DNA of 64,000 nt from Roseiarcus sp036488815. GTDB lineage: Bacteria; Pseudomonadota; Alphaproteobacteria; Rhizobiales; Beijerinckiaceae. Below the pieces are notes generated by a model, which was given only the letters and a program-made list of their open reading frames with translations, did no database searches and was not told the origin of the DNA. Shown here one piece after another: positions 52,516 to 61,346 of this stretch. The position numbers and the translations under genes were made by a program. Within the stretch, counting starts at the first letter, position 1; each line of letters opens with the position of its first letter. The stretch is from positions 1 to 64,000 of the forward strand of contig DASXGX010000006.1 of NCBI GenBank assembly GCA_036488815.1, read 5' to 3'.

Positions 52516-55161
52516 ATGCGGCCTGAGCGCTACAACGTCCGCGAATCCGAGCAGAAATGGCAGAAGGCGTGGGCGGACGAAGCCATCTTCGCCACCCGCA
52601 ACGACGATCCGCGCCCCAAATATTATGTGCTCGAAATGTTCCCGTACCCGTCCGGGCGCATCCATATGGGGCATGTCCGCAATTACGCGATGGGCGACGT
52701 CGTGGCGCGCTACAAGCGGGCGCGCGGCTTCAATGTCCTGCATCCGATGGGGTGGGACGCGTTCGGCATGCCGGCTGAAAACGCGGCGATGCAGAACAAG
52801 ACCCATCCCGCGAAATGGACCTACGCCAACATCGACACGATGCGCAGCCAGCTCAAGTCCATGGGGCTGTCGCTCGATTGGGCGCGCGAGATCGCGACTT
52901 GCGATGCGAGCTATTACAAGCACCAGCAGAAGCTGTTCCTCGACTTTCTCGCCGCTGGTCTGGTCGCCCGCAAGAAATCGAAGGTCAATTGGGATCCGGT
53001 CGACAACACGGTGCTCGCCAACGAGCAGGTGGTGGACGGACGCGGCTGGCGGTCCGGCGCGCTGGTCGAGCAGCGCGAACTGACTCAGTGGTTCTTCAAG
53101 ATCAGCGATTATTCCGAGGAATTGCTGGCTGGTCTCGATGGTCTCGACCGCTGGCCGGACAAGGTGCGCCTGATGCAGCGCAACTGGATCGGCCGGTCCG
53201 AAGGCATGCTGGTCCGCTTCGCCATCGACCCCGCCTCGCGCGGCGCACTGGCTGACGAACCGGGCTCGCGGGAACTCGAAATCTATACCACGCGCCCCGA
53301 CACCCTGTTCGGCGCGAAGTTCATGGCCGTCGCGCCCGACCATCCGCTCGCGAGCGCCGCGGCGCGCCACGATTCCAAGCTCGCCGCCTTCATCGAGGAG
53401 TGCCGGCGGATGGGAACGTCCGTCGCCCTCATCGAGACGGCGGAGAAGAAGGGCTACGACACCGGCCTCCGGGCGGTCCATCCGTTCGACCCGACCTGGC
53501 GGCTGCCCATCTATGTCGCGAATTTCATCCTGATGGACTACGGCACCGGCGCAATCTTCGGCTGCCCGGCGCACGATCAGCGCGACCTCGATTTCGTCAA
53601 TGTCTACGGCCTCGGCGCGACGCCAGTCGTCTGCCCGCCCGGCGTCGATCCGGCGACCTTCACCATCGACACGGTCGCCTACGACGGCGAGGGCGTGATG
53701 ATCAACTCGCGCTTCCTCGATGGGTTGACGATCGACGCCGCCAAGCAGGAGGTCGCGCGCCGCCTCGAGGCGCAGACGCTCGGCAACGCGCCGCAGGGGC
53801 GCCGGCAGGTCAACTTCAAGCTGCGCGACTGGGGCATTTCGCGCCAGCGCTACTGGGGTTGCCCGATCCCGATCATCCACTGCGAGGCTTGCGGCGTCGT
53901 TCCCGTGCCGGAGAAGGACCTGCCGGTCAGATTGCCGGACGATGTCACCTTCGACGCGCCGGGCAATCCGCTCGACCGCCACCCGACCTGGAAGCACGTG
54001 ACTTGCCCGCATTGCGGCGGCCCGGCGCGACGCGAAACCGACACGATGGACACCTTCGTCGATTCGTCCTGGTATTTCGCCCGCTTCACAGACCCCTGGA
54101 ACGCGGCGGCGCCGACGACTCGCGACATCGCCAATCATTGGCTGCCGGTCGACCAGTATATCGGCGGCGTCGAGCACGCGATTCTGCATCTCCTCTATTC
54201 CCGCTTCTTTACGCGCGCGATGCGCAAGTGCGGCCATCTCGACCTCGACGAGCCCTTCGCTGGGCTCTTCACCCAGGGCATGGTGGTGCACGAGACCTAC
54301 CGCGACGCCGAAGGGCGATGGGTCGCGCCTTCTGAAGTGCGGATCGAGACGGACGTCGAGGGACGGCGGGCCTTTGCGCTTCAGGGCGAGGCGCCGATCG
54401 AGATCGGCCCGATCGAGAAGATGTCGAAGTCCAAGCGCAACACGGTGGACCCCGACGAGATCATCTCCAGCTACGGCGCCGATACGGCGCGCTGGTTCAT
54501 GCTCTCCGATTCGCCCCCCGAGCGCGACGTGATCTGGACCGAGGCGGGCATCCAGGGCGCCTATAAACAGACCCAGCGCCTGTGGCGGCTGGTCTGCGAA
54601 ATCGAACGGGTCGTCGGCGCAGAGCGCCCGGCGCGGCCCGCCGCGTTTTCCGAGGCGGCGACCAAGATTCGCCAGGCCGCGCACGGCGCTCTCGTCAAGA
54701 TCGAGGACGAGATCGAGCGGTTGCGGTTCAACGTCTGTATCGCCACCGTCTACGAACTCGCAAACACGCTCTCCACGGCGGTCGGCGCGATCGAGGGGAC
54801 GGACGTGCCGGACGACCTACGCTTCGCCTTCGCGGAGGCCGGCGACATTCTCGTCCATTGTTTCGCGCCGATGATGCCGCATCTGGCCGAGGAATGCTGG
54901 GAGGCGCTCGGCCACACGATGCTGGTGTCGCGCAGCCCATGGCCGGCGGCGGAACGGGAGCTGCTGGTCGCGACTCACATGACCCTGCCGGTCCAGGTTA
55001 ACGGGCGCAAGCGGGCCGACCTGACGATCGAACGGGACGCGGATGCAAAAACCGTCGAGGCGGCGGCGCTTGCCCTCGACGCGGTGCGGCGCGCCATGGA
55101 TAATAAGCCCGCCAAGAAGGTGATCGTCGTCCCGCAGAGGATCGTCAATGTCGTCGTTTAA
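52516..55161 (+). CDS. leuS: Leucyl-tRNA synthetase
   Basis: This 881-aa class I synthetase charges tRNA-Leu. It has the HIGH motif as HMGH (residues 50-53, in PYPSGRIHMGHVRNY), an editing domain, and KMSKS at residues 635-639. The start at 52516 fits the conserved MRPERYN N-terminus; an 18-residue upstream extension is unlikely. It ends overlapping lptE by 14 nt. Confidence 0.97.
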   Translation: MRPERYNVRESEQKWQKAWADEAIFATRNDDPRPKYYVLEMFPYPSGRIHMGHVRNYAMGDVVARYKRARGFNVLHPMGWDAFGMPAENAAMQNKTHPAKWTYANIDTMRSQLKSMGLSLDWAREIATCDASYYKHQQKLFLDFLAAGLVARKKSKVNWDPVDNTVLANEQVVDGRGWRSGALVEQRELTQWFFKISDYSEELLAGLDGLDRWPDKVRLMQRNWIGRSEGMLVRFAIDPASRGALADEPGSRELEIYTTRPDTLFGAKFMAVAPDHPLASAAARHDSKLAAFIEECRRMGTSVALIETAEKKGYDTGLRAVHPFDPTWRLPIYVANFILMDYGTGAIFGCPAHDQRDLDFVNVYGLGATPVVCPPGVDPATFTIDTVAYDGEGVMINSRFLDGLTIDAAKQEVARRLEAQTLGNAPQGRRQVNFKLRDWGISRQRYWGCPIPIIHCEACGVVPVPEKDLPVRLPDDVTFDAPGNPLDRHPTWKHVTCPHCGGPARRETDTMDTFVDSSWYFARFTDPWNAAAPTTRDIANHWLPVDQYIGGVEHAILHLLYSRFFTRAMRKCGHLDLDEPFAGLFTQGMVVHETYRDAEGRWVAPSEVRIETDVEGRRAFALQGEAPIEIGPIEKMSKSKRNTVDPDEIISSYGADTARWFMLSDSPPERDVIWTEAGIQGAYKQTQRLWRLVCEIERVVGAERPARPAAFSEAATKIRQAAHGALVKIEDEIERLRFNVCIATVYELANTLSTAVGAIEGTDVPDDLRFAFAEAGDILVHCFAPMMPHLAEECWEALGHTMLVSRSPWPAAERELLVATHMTLPVQVNGRKRADLTIERDADAKTVEAAALALDAVRRAMDNKPAKKVIVVPQRIVNVVV

Positions 55162-55657
55162 CCGCGCCCGCGGCGCTGCCGCGCTGTTGATGGCCCTGGG
55201 TCTTGGGGGGTGCTTCCAGCCTCTTTACAGCGAGGCGGCCCATCCCGGCCTTGTCGCGGAGCTCCGCGAGGTCGAAGTTGCGCCGATCAAGGACCGCATC
55301 GGCCACTACCTCGGCGATGATCTCATCTCCAGGCTGAACGGGACCGGCGAGACGCCGCAGGCCAAATATCGCCTCGTGGTGACGATGAGCGTCTCGTCGC
55401 AGACGCCGACGATCGAGTCGCAGATCAACGCCGCAGACGCCGCCACCGTCATCGGCAAGGCGCACTTCAAGCTGACCAAGATCGACGGCGGCGCCGTCAT
55501 CTATGAAAACGACGCGACCTCCGCCGCGGTCTACGACCGCTCGCTGGACGGCTTCGCCAATCTGCGGGCCAGCCGGGACGCCGAAATCCGGATCTCCCGC
55601 GCGCTGGCCGACGAAATCGAAACGCGCGTCGCCGCCGCGCTCACCGTCAAGAGCTGA
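55148..55657 (+). CDS. lptE: LPS-assembly lipoprotein LptE
   Basis: This 169-aa lipoprotein has a lipobox LGLGGC with lipidated Cys22, and the FQPLYS start of the mature domain is typical of alphaproteobacterial LptE. It plugs LptD in the outer membrane for LPS delivery. It follows leuS as in related genomes, but the DNA polymerase III delta gene holA that often comes next is not here. Confidence 0.87.
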   Translation: MSSFNRARGAAALLMALGLGGCFQPLYSEAAHPGLVAELREVEVAPIKDRIGHYLGDDLISRLNGTGETPQAKYRLVVTMSVSSQTPTIESQINAADAATVIGKAHFKLTKIDGGAVIYENDATSAAVYDRSLDGFANLRASRDAEIRISRALADEIETRVAAALTVKS

Positions 55658-55707
55658 TTCCCGGCTTTTCGTCTCAGGTCTGGCGCCTCCTCTCATGGGA
55701 GCCCCCG

Positions 55708-56241
55708 ATGCCGCGCCTCTTCACCGGACTTGAAGTGCCCGCCGACGCCGCCGCCGCATTGGCGAACGCGCGCGGCGGCGTGCACGGCGCGCGCTGGATC
55801 GAGCCCAGCGACTATCACGTGACGCTGCGCTTCATCGGCGACGTCGATATGCGGGCGGCGCGCGAGATCGTTGCGACGCTAGCCGAAATCGACCGTGCGC
55901 CCGTCACGATCCGCTTCGAGGGCCTGGGCTGGTTCGGCGGCGACAAGCCGCGCGCCATCGTCGCCCGCATCAAGCCCGATACGGCCCTGATGGAATTGCA
56001 GGCCGAGCACGAGCGACGGTTGCGGCGGATCGGGCTGCCGCCCGACCCGCGCAACTTCACCCCACATGTCACGCTGGCGCGCCTGCGCTCGGTCGGCCCC
56101 GCCGCCGTGGCCGACTATTTGACGACGCGCGGCGCCCTCGCAGCGCCCTCGTTCGAGGGGATCCGTTTCGTGCTCTATTCCGCACGCGACTCGGTCGGCG
56201 GCGGCCCTTATGTGGTCGAAGCCGCCTATCCCTTGGAGTGA
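55708..56241 (+). CDS. thpR: RNA 2',3'-cyclic phosphodiesterase
   Basis: This 177-aa 2H phosphoesterase has its two HxTL motifs, HVTL at residues 37-40 and HVTL starting at residue 120. It hydrolyses 2',3'-cyclic phosphate ends of RNA. The P450 gene starts 8 nt after it. Confidence 0.9.
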   Translation: MPRLFTGLEVPADAAAALANARGGVHGARWIEPSDYHVTLRFIGDVDMRAAREIVATLAEIDRAPVTIRFEGLGWFGGDKPRAIVARIKPDTALMELQAEHERRLRRIGLPPDPRNFTPHVTLARLRSVGPAAVADYLTTRGALAAPSFEGIRFVLYSARDSVGGGPYVVEAAYPLE

Positions 56242-56249
56242 GGTCCGCG

Positions 56250-57485
56250 ATGGCTGCCGAAATCGACGTCGCAGGCCGTCGGGTCCGGCTCGATCCGCGC
56301 GATCCCCAATTCTTCCAAGATCCCTATCCGGCCTATGACGCGATCCGCGCCGCGGCGCCGGCGTTTTTCTGGGAGGATTACGGTTTCTGGTGCTTTGCCG
56401 GCTATGCGGAGGTGGCGGCGCTGCTGCGCGACCGGCGCTTCGGGCGGCAAATTCTCCATGTGATGAGCCGGGAGCGCCTCGGCTGGCCGGAGCCGCCCGA
56501 ACATCTCGAACCCTTCAACGCGATTGAGCGCCGTTCCCTGCTCGAACTCGAGCCGCCCGCGCACACGAGGCTGCGTTCGCTCGTCAATCGCGCCTTTCTC
56601 TCGCGGCAGGTCGAACGGCTCGCCCCGCGGATCGCCGAACTTGCGAACCGACTGATCGACGCGTTCGCGGCGCGGGGCGAAGCGGAACTGATCGGCGAAT
56701 TCGCGACGACGATCCCCATCGCGGTGATCGCTGAGCTGATCGGCGTCCCCGTGGAGATGGCGCCGCGGCTGTTGGAATGGTCGCATCGCATGGTGGCGAT
56801 GTACCAATTCGGCGTCACCCGCGCGGTCGAGGAGGGCGCTGCGGCGGCTTCGAGCGAATTTGCCGCCTTTCTACGCGAGATGATCGCCGCGCGCCGCGCG
56901 GAGCCGCGCGACGACCTGATAAGCAGGCTGATCGCGGCGGAAGGCGACGGCGGGCGCCTCAGCGCCGACGAGATGGTTTCGACCTGCGTGCTGCTGCTCA
57001 ATGCCGGCCACGAGGCGACGGTCCATGGCCTCGGCAACGGCGTCAAGGCGCTGTTGGAGAGTAAGCTCGACCTTGCCGCCGCTTTCGCCGACGCGGCCGC
57101 GACCGAGGCGACCGTCGAAGAGCTGCTGCGCTTCGACGCGCCGCTACACCTCTTCACGCGCTACACCCTGGAGGACGTCGAGATCGCCGGGCTGAAGCTC
57201 GCGCAGGGCGATCGAATCGGCCTTTTGCTCGGCGCCGCCAACCGGGACCCGAAAGCCTTCGCGGCGCCCGCTCGCCTCGATCCGCGCCGAACTCCCAATC
57301 CTCATGTCGCCTTCGGGGCGGGGATCCACTTTTGCGTCGGCGCGCCGCTCGCCCGGCTGGAAATGCGGGTGGCGCTGCCAATCCTCGTCGAGCGTCTGCC
57401 AGGTCTCAGGCTCGCGAAAGCGCCACGCTATCGCGACGCGTTTCATTTCCACGGGCTCGAAGCTTTGAAAGTCGCATGGGATTAA
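56250..57485 (+). CDS. Cytochrome P450
   Basis: This 411-aa soluble bacterial P450 has the I-helix AGHEAT, ExxR in EELLRF, and the heme loop FGAGIHFCVG with ligand Cys362. No ferredoxin or reductase gene is adjacent, so the electron donor is elsewhere. The substrate is unknown. ATG 56250 was preferred over a GTG 12 nt upstream. Confidence 0.92.
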   Translation: MAAEIDVAGRRVRLDPRDPQFFQDPYPAYDAIRAAAPAFFWEDYGFWCFAGYAEVAALLRDRRFGRQILHVMSRERLGWPEPPEHLEPFNAIERRSLLELEPPAHTRLRSLVNRAFLSRQVERLAPRIAELANRLIDAFAARGEAELIGEFATTIPIAVIAELIGVPVEMAPRLLEWSHRMVAMYQFGVTRAVEEGAAAASSEFAAFLREMIAARRAEPRDDLISRLIAAEGDGGRLSADEMVSTCVLLLNAGHEATVHGLGNGVKALLESKLDLAAAFADAAATEATVEELLRFDAPLHLFTRYTLEDVEIAGLKLAQGDRIGLLLGAANRDPKAFAAPARLDPRRTPNPHVAFGAGIHFCVGAPLARLEMRVALPILVERLPGLRLAKAPRYRDAFHFHGLEALKVAWD

Positions 57486-57563
57486 GCTTAACTCGCCGAT
57501 ATTGCGTAATGACAATTCGTAGACTTGACGTATAGTTTCTGGCCCGTGGCGAGGAGGTCGGTG

Positions 57564-58064
57564 ATGGAAGCGGCAAGCGAAACCGAAACCCTGAAGGCGC
57601 AACTCCCGAGAGCGCTGCCGGCGTCCGTGACGCCCACATCTACTTCGATGTCGGCTGCGAGCGCCGCCAAGCTCGAGGCGGCCGGTGAGATCGACCACAA
57701 TCCGATCTTCGAGGCCCTGGTCACGCCGGACGAGGATATCAGCGGGCTCGTCGCTTACTCCATATATAAGCAGAACAAGCGCGCGTGGCTCGACGATTTC
57801 ATTAAAGCGACGGGCCGCGGACCGACGGAAGCGGAATCGCGCGCGTATATCATCGGCGAAAGCACCGAACGGCGCCTCAATACCTATCGCCACCTTGCGG
57901 CGTCCACGCTCGCGGGGCAGGGACCCCGCGCCCTCGGCCGAGGGTTGGTCGGCAAGGCCAATTCGCTCACGAGCGCGCTCTGGGCCCTGGTGATCGTCAT
58001 CGTCGCGGTGGCGGTGTTGGCGGTCGCGATGCACGGGGGGGTGCTGGGCGGCGGCGCCAAGTAG
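57564..58064 (+). CDS. Hypothetical protein with C-terminal membrane anchor
   Basis: This 166-aa protein is not recognised. It has a Thr/Ser/Ala-rich N-terminus, a charged central domain around YSIYKQNKRAWLDDF and AYIIGESTERRLNTYRHLAAST, and one C-terminal membrane segment (residues about 138-158). GAGGAGG lies before ATG 57564. The central domain looks conserved-protein-like in composition. It meets the helicase gene tail to tail with no gap. Confidence 0.6.
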   Translation: MEAASETETLKAQLPRALPASVTPTSTSMSAASAAKLEAAGEIDHNPIFEALVTPDEDISGLVAYSIYKQNKRAWLDDFIKATGRGPTEAESRAYIIGESTERRLNTYRHLAASTLAGQGPRALGRGLVGKANSLTSALWALVIVIVAVAVLAVAMHGGVLGGGAK

Positions 58065-59387
58065 TCAGCGCACGATCGTAAGCTGGCGCGCGGCGCGGGT
58101 GAGGCCGGTGTAGAGCCAGCGCGCGCGGTGCTCGCGAAAGGCGCGGCTCTCGTCGAACAGCATGACGCGGTCCCACTGCGAGCCCTGGGCCTTGTGGACG
58201 GTCAAGGCGTAGCCGTAATCGAACTCGTCGGATTCCCGTCGCACCGGATAGGGCAGGTCCGCCTCGGCGCCTTCGAAGAACTGCTTCAGGACGGCGACCT
58301 TCGCCTGCGCGCGCCCAGCCTCGTCCTCCGCCCGCACCGTCATGCGCACGAAGTCCTTGCGCATGCCGCCGAGCGCCTCGACGCGCCAGAGGCCGCCGTT
58401 GATGAGGCCTTTGACGCGGTCGTTGCGTAGGCAGACCAGCTTGTCGCCGGCGACGGGCAGGGCTTCCTTCAATCCCATCAGCTCGCGGATCCGTTGGTTA
58501 TAAAGGCGGCGCGTGCGGTTGACGCCGACGAGAACCTGATCGGCCGCGAGCACCGCGGCGGCGTCGATCTCGCCGCGGGTGATCACGCGGCTTTCGCCAT
58601 AGTCGCCATAGGCGAGTTCGCCGCCCTCGCGGACGATCTGCGACAGGCGGATGATGGGATCGTCCTCGGCCTGGCGATGGATCTCGGTCAGCATCACGTC
58701 GGGTTCGGCTTCCGTGAAGTAGCCGCCCCCTTTGACGGGGGGCAGTTGCGCCGGATCGCCGAGCACGAGGATCGGCTTGCCGAAGGAAAGAAGGTCGCGC
58801 CCGAGCTCCTCGTCGACCATCGAGCATTCGTCGATCACGATGAGGCCGGCGCGCGAGGCGGGCCCGTCGTGGTTGAGCGTAAAGGTCGGCGCGCCCTCGT
58901 CGCCCTCGCTCGCCCGATAAATCAGCGCATGGATCGTCGAAGCGCCTACGCAGCCTTTGGAGCGCATAACCAGAGCAGCCTTGCCGGTGAAAGCGGCGAA
59001 AGCCGCTTCGCCGCGCGCCGCCTCGGCGACGTGACGCGCCAGCGTCGTCTTGCCGACGCCGGCATAGCCGAACAGTCGGAACACCCGCGGCTCCCCGGCC
59101 TTGAGCCACCGCCCGACTTTATCGAGCGCCGCCGACTGCTCGGCCGACCATTGCGTCGGCGCGCGCGGCGCCTTCGGAGCGGCGCGCGCCGGCTCCTCGA
59201 CCGCGCGCGTCGGCGCGGCCTCGGTGGCGTCCTTTGCCGCCGCCTTCGTCTTGGCGAGCCGGTTGAGATCGACCTCCGCGCCGCATTGGACGCACACGAC
59301 CGGCCGCTTCCCGAGGTCGTAGAAGCGGGCGGCGCAGGCCTGGCACTGACGCTTGGTTCCGAGCTTGCCGTTCTTCCGCATGGCCAT
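58065..59387 (-). CDS. RecD-like helicase fused to an N-terminal FYDLN zinc ribbon
   Basis: This 440-aa protein joins two parts. Residues 10-40 are a zinc ribbon (Cys15, Cys18, Cys32, Cys35) with the sequence GTKRQCQACAARFYDLGKRPVVC, typical of the FYDLN-acid family of small proteins. An Ala/Pro linker leads to a superfamily 1 helicase: Walker A GYAGVGKTT (Lys113), Walker B IDECSMVD (186-187), LGDPAQLPPV, and motif VI-like YTGLTRAARQL at the end. It resembles RecD-like ATP-dependent helicases. The start is uncertain (59423 GTG, 59387 or 59381). Confidence 0.82.
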   Translation of the reverse strand: MAMRKNGKLGTKRQCQACAARFYDLGKRPVVCVQCGAEVDLNRLAKTKAAAKDATEAAPTRAVEEPARAAPKAPRAPTQWSAEQSAALDKVGRWLKAGEPRVFRLFGYAGVGKTTLARHVAEAARGEAAFAAFTGKAALVMRSKGCVGASTIHALIYRASEGDEGAPTFTLNHDGPASRAGLIVIDECSMVDEELGRDLLSFGKPILVLGDPAQLPPVKGGGYFTEAEPDVMLTEIHRQAEDDPIIRLSQIVREGGELAYGDYGESRVITRGEIDAAAVLAADQVLVGVNRTRRLYNQRIRELMGLKEALPVAGDKLVCLRNDRVKGLINGGLWRVEALGGMRKDFVRMTVRAEDEAGRAQAKVAVLKQFFEGAEADLPYPVRRESDEFDYGYALTVHKAQGSQWDRVMLFDESRAFREHRARWLYTGLTRAARQLTIVR

Positions 59388-59554
59388 CGACAGGAGGAGG
59401 CCGGCGATTCGCGAGCGGCCCACGCCTTCATATCCGAAAAACCAAGGGCTTGCGCGATGTTCGCCGCGTAGCGGCCGATCGTTGAGAATTCGTTAAAGTT
59501 TTAGGATCAGCATGGCCCCATGAACGGCCGGATCCTTTCCAGTCCGTCGAGGCC

Positions 59555-59582
59555 CTTGAACGCGAGGCCGCCCGCGCCATAT
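59555..59582 (+). promoter_or_regulatory. RpoH (sigma-32) type promoter of hsp20
   Basis: CTTGAA (59555-59560) and CGCCATAT (59575-59582) are 14 nt apart, matching the heat-shock consensus CTTGAA-N14-CCCCATNT in all but one fixed position. It lies about 115 nt upstream of hsp20, predicting a leader of about 105 nt. Confidence 0.65.
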
Positions 59583-59599
59583 TTTTGCTTATCCGGTGC

Positions 59600-59690
59600 G
59601 CCGAAAAGGTCGGCGATCGGGGATAATGGTTCGGCAGCCGATAGGGTCGTTCATGGGAAGGCCAGATCGGCGGAGCGCCTGAAAGGGGCT
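59600..59690 (+). promoter_or_regulatory. Structured hsp20 leader, possible RNA thermometer
   Basis: Three hairpins can form in the leader: GCCGA/TCGGC (59600-59604 with 59610-59614), GCCGAT/ATCGGC (59637-59642 with 59666-59671), and AGCGCCT/AGGGGCT (59674-59680 with 59684-59690). The last has one G-G mismatch and traps the AGGGG ribosome site of hsp20. This layout recalls ROSE thermometers of rhizobial small heat-shock genes, though the classic UUGCU element was not found. Confidence 0.4.
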
Positions 59691-59696
59691 TCGATC

Positions 59697-60125
59697 ATGG
59701 TTCGCGTCACGGCTCTGAGTTCACCGTTCCTGCTCGGCTTCGACGGCATCGAGCGAGCGCTCGACAAAGCCTCGAAATCCGCGGCCGACGGCTACCCTCC
59801 CTACAATATCGAGAGGATCGCCGCCAAGGACGGAGACCCGGAGATTCTTCGAATCACGTTAGCGGTCGCGGGTTTCTCCCAAGACCAGATCGAGGTGACT
59901 CAGGAGGAGAACCAACTGGCGATCCGCGGGCGGCAGCAGGACGACAAGACGCGGGACTACGTGCATCGCGGCATCGCGGCGCGGCAGTTCCAGCGCAGCT
60001 TCCTGCTCGCGGACGGCATGGAGGTGCGCGGCGCCGAACTTGCGAACGGACTTCTATCGATCGACGTCGTCCGCCCGCAACCGGAGAGAACCGTGAAGAA
60101 GATCAATATAGCGGCGCGCGATTGA
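59697..60125 (+). CDS. Small heat-shock protein, Hsp20 family
   Basis: This 142-aa IbpA-like chaperone has the alpha-crystallin core (YNIERIAAKDGDPEILRITLAVAGFSQDQIEV to the ANGLLSIDV near the end). It binds unfolding proteins during heat stress. The start at 59697 is fixed by family length and by AAAGGGG upstream. An RpoH-type promoter and a structured leader precede it, and the DUF1150 gene follows. Confidence 0.92.
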   Translation: MVRVTALSSPFLLGFDGIERALDKASKSAADGYPPYNIERIAAKDGDPEILRITLAVAGFSQDQIEVTQEENQLAIRGRQQDDKTRDYVHRGIAARQFQRSFLLADGMEVRGAELANGLLSIDVVRPQPERTVKKINIAARD

Positions 60126-60181
60126 GAGAAATGTGCGCGCCTGGGCGGGTTCGGCACGGACAGCCCGGAAAGGAGTGAAAT

Positions 60182-60442
60182 ATGACCAACGGCAATGAAC
60201 GACTCAGCCCCCTGACGCCGCATGAATTCGCCCATCTCGGCGACGGCTCGATCGCCTATCTGAAGACGATCATGTCCGAAGACGCGCAGCGGCTGTTTCC
60301 CCAGGCGCCCGCCATCCGGCCCGGCCTGAAGCTGTTCGCGCTGCTCGCGGCCGATGGCTCGCCCATCATGCTCACCGACTCCAAGGACGCTGCGATCGCC
60401 AACGCCTGGGAGCAGGAGCTTGAGACCGTGAGCGTCCATTAA
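60182..60442 (+). CDS. DUF1150 family protein
   Basis: This 86-aa protein matches DUF1150, small proteins often encoded next to hsp20 in Rhizobiales. AAAGGAG lies before the ATG. The function is unknown, but the conserved pairing and shared transcript suggest a role in heat stress. Confidence 0.85.
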   Translation: MTNGNERLSPLTPHEFAHLGDGSIAYLKTIMSEDAQRLFPQAPAIRPGLKLFALLAADGSPIMLTDSKDAAIANAWEQELETVSVH

Positions 60443-60454
60443 GTTCTCTTGTCG

Positions 60455-60478
60455 GACGCCCCGCGCCTGCGGGGCGTC
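60455..60478 (+). terminator. Terminator hairpin after hsp20-DUF1150
   Basis: A perfect 10-bp stem GACGCCCCGC / GCGGGGCGTC with a GCCT loop lies 12 nt after the DUF1150 stop. A U-tract is absent, as is common in GC-rich genomes. It probably ends the heat-shock transcript before thyA. Confidence 0.6.
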
Positions 60479-60539
60479 GGCTTCGGCCCCTCCCGGCGCG
60501 CGGCGAATCGGCTAGACTGGGGCTTTCGGCGGAGCTCCC

Positions 60540-61346
60540 ATGCGCGCTTATCTCGATTTATTATCTGATGCGCTCGAGAACGGCGTCGTCAAGGGCGACC
60601 GGACCGGCACAGGCGTGCGCTCGTTGTTCGGCCGCCAGATTCGCTTCGATCTTGGCCAAGGCTTTCCGCTCGTCACCACCAAGCGGCTGCACATCAAGTC
60701 GATCGTCCACGAACTGATCTGGTTTCTCAACGGCGACACCAACATCGCCTATTTGAAGGCGAATGGCGTCTCGATTTGGGACGATTGGGCGGACGCCCAG
60801 GGCGAACTCGGCCCGGTCTACGGCAAGCAGTGGCGCGCCTGGCCCGGCCCGGACGACCGGACCATCGACCAGATCGCCTGGGTGATCGAGGAGATCAAGC
60901 GCAACCCGGATTCCCGCCGGCTGATCGTCTCGGCCTGGAACGTGCCCGACATCGGCCGCATGAAGCTGCCGCCCTGCCACTGCTTCTTTCAGTTTTACGT
61001 CGCGAACGGGCGGCTCTCCTGCCAGCTCTATCAGCGTTCGGCCGACATTTTCCTCGGCGTTCCCTTCAACATCGCAAGCTATGCGCTGCTCACCCATCTC
61101 GTGGCGCGCGAATGCGGCCTCGATGTCGGCGAGTTCGTTCACACTTTCGGCGACGCGCATCTCTACGCCAACCACGAAGCCCAGGCGCGCGAGCAACTCT
61201 CGCGGACGCCACGCCCGCTGCCGCGCCTCAAGCTCGCGCCGGCGGCGCCCTCGCCGCGCGGCGCGCTGTTCGATCTCAGCGCCGAAACGATCGCCTTCGA
61301 GGGTTACGAGCCGTGGCCCGCGATCAAAGCGCCGGTGGCGGTGTGA
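60540..61346 (+). CDS. thyA: Thymidylate synthase
   Basis: This 268-aa enzyme makes dTMP from dUMP with methylene-tetrahydrofolate. The nucleophile is Cys146 in LPPCHCFFQFYV, the same number as in Escherichia coli, and the RSADIFLGVPFNI dUMP-binding segment is present. It overlaps folA (GTGA), which regenerates its folate product. Confidence 0.96.
   Translation: MRAYLDLLSDALENGVVKGDRTGTGVRSLFGRQIRFDLGQGFPLVTTKRLHIKSIVHELIWFLNGDTNIAYLKANGVSIWDDWADAQGELGPVYGKQWRAWPGPDDRTIDQIAWVIEEIKRNPDSRRLIVSAWNVPDIGRMKLPPCHCFFQFYVANGRLSCQLYQRSADIFLGVPFNIASYALLTHLVARECGLDVGEFVHTFGDAHLYANHEAQAREQLSRTPRPLPRLKLAPAAPSPRGALFDLSAETIAFEGYEPWPAIKAPVAV

Noticed and set aside
51610..54684. 1,024-aa open frame on the minus strand across the ParB-like gene and leuS
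   Set aside because: Only its last 237 residues (from ATG 52323) match a family. The rest is antisense to the well-supported leuS gene and is a GC-rich artefact.
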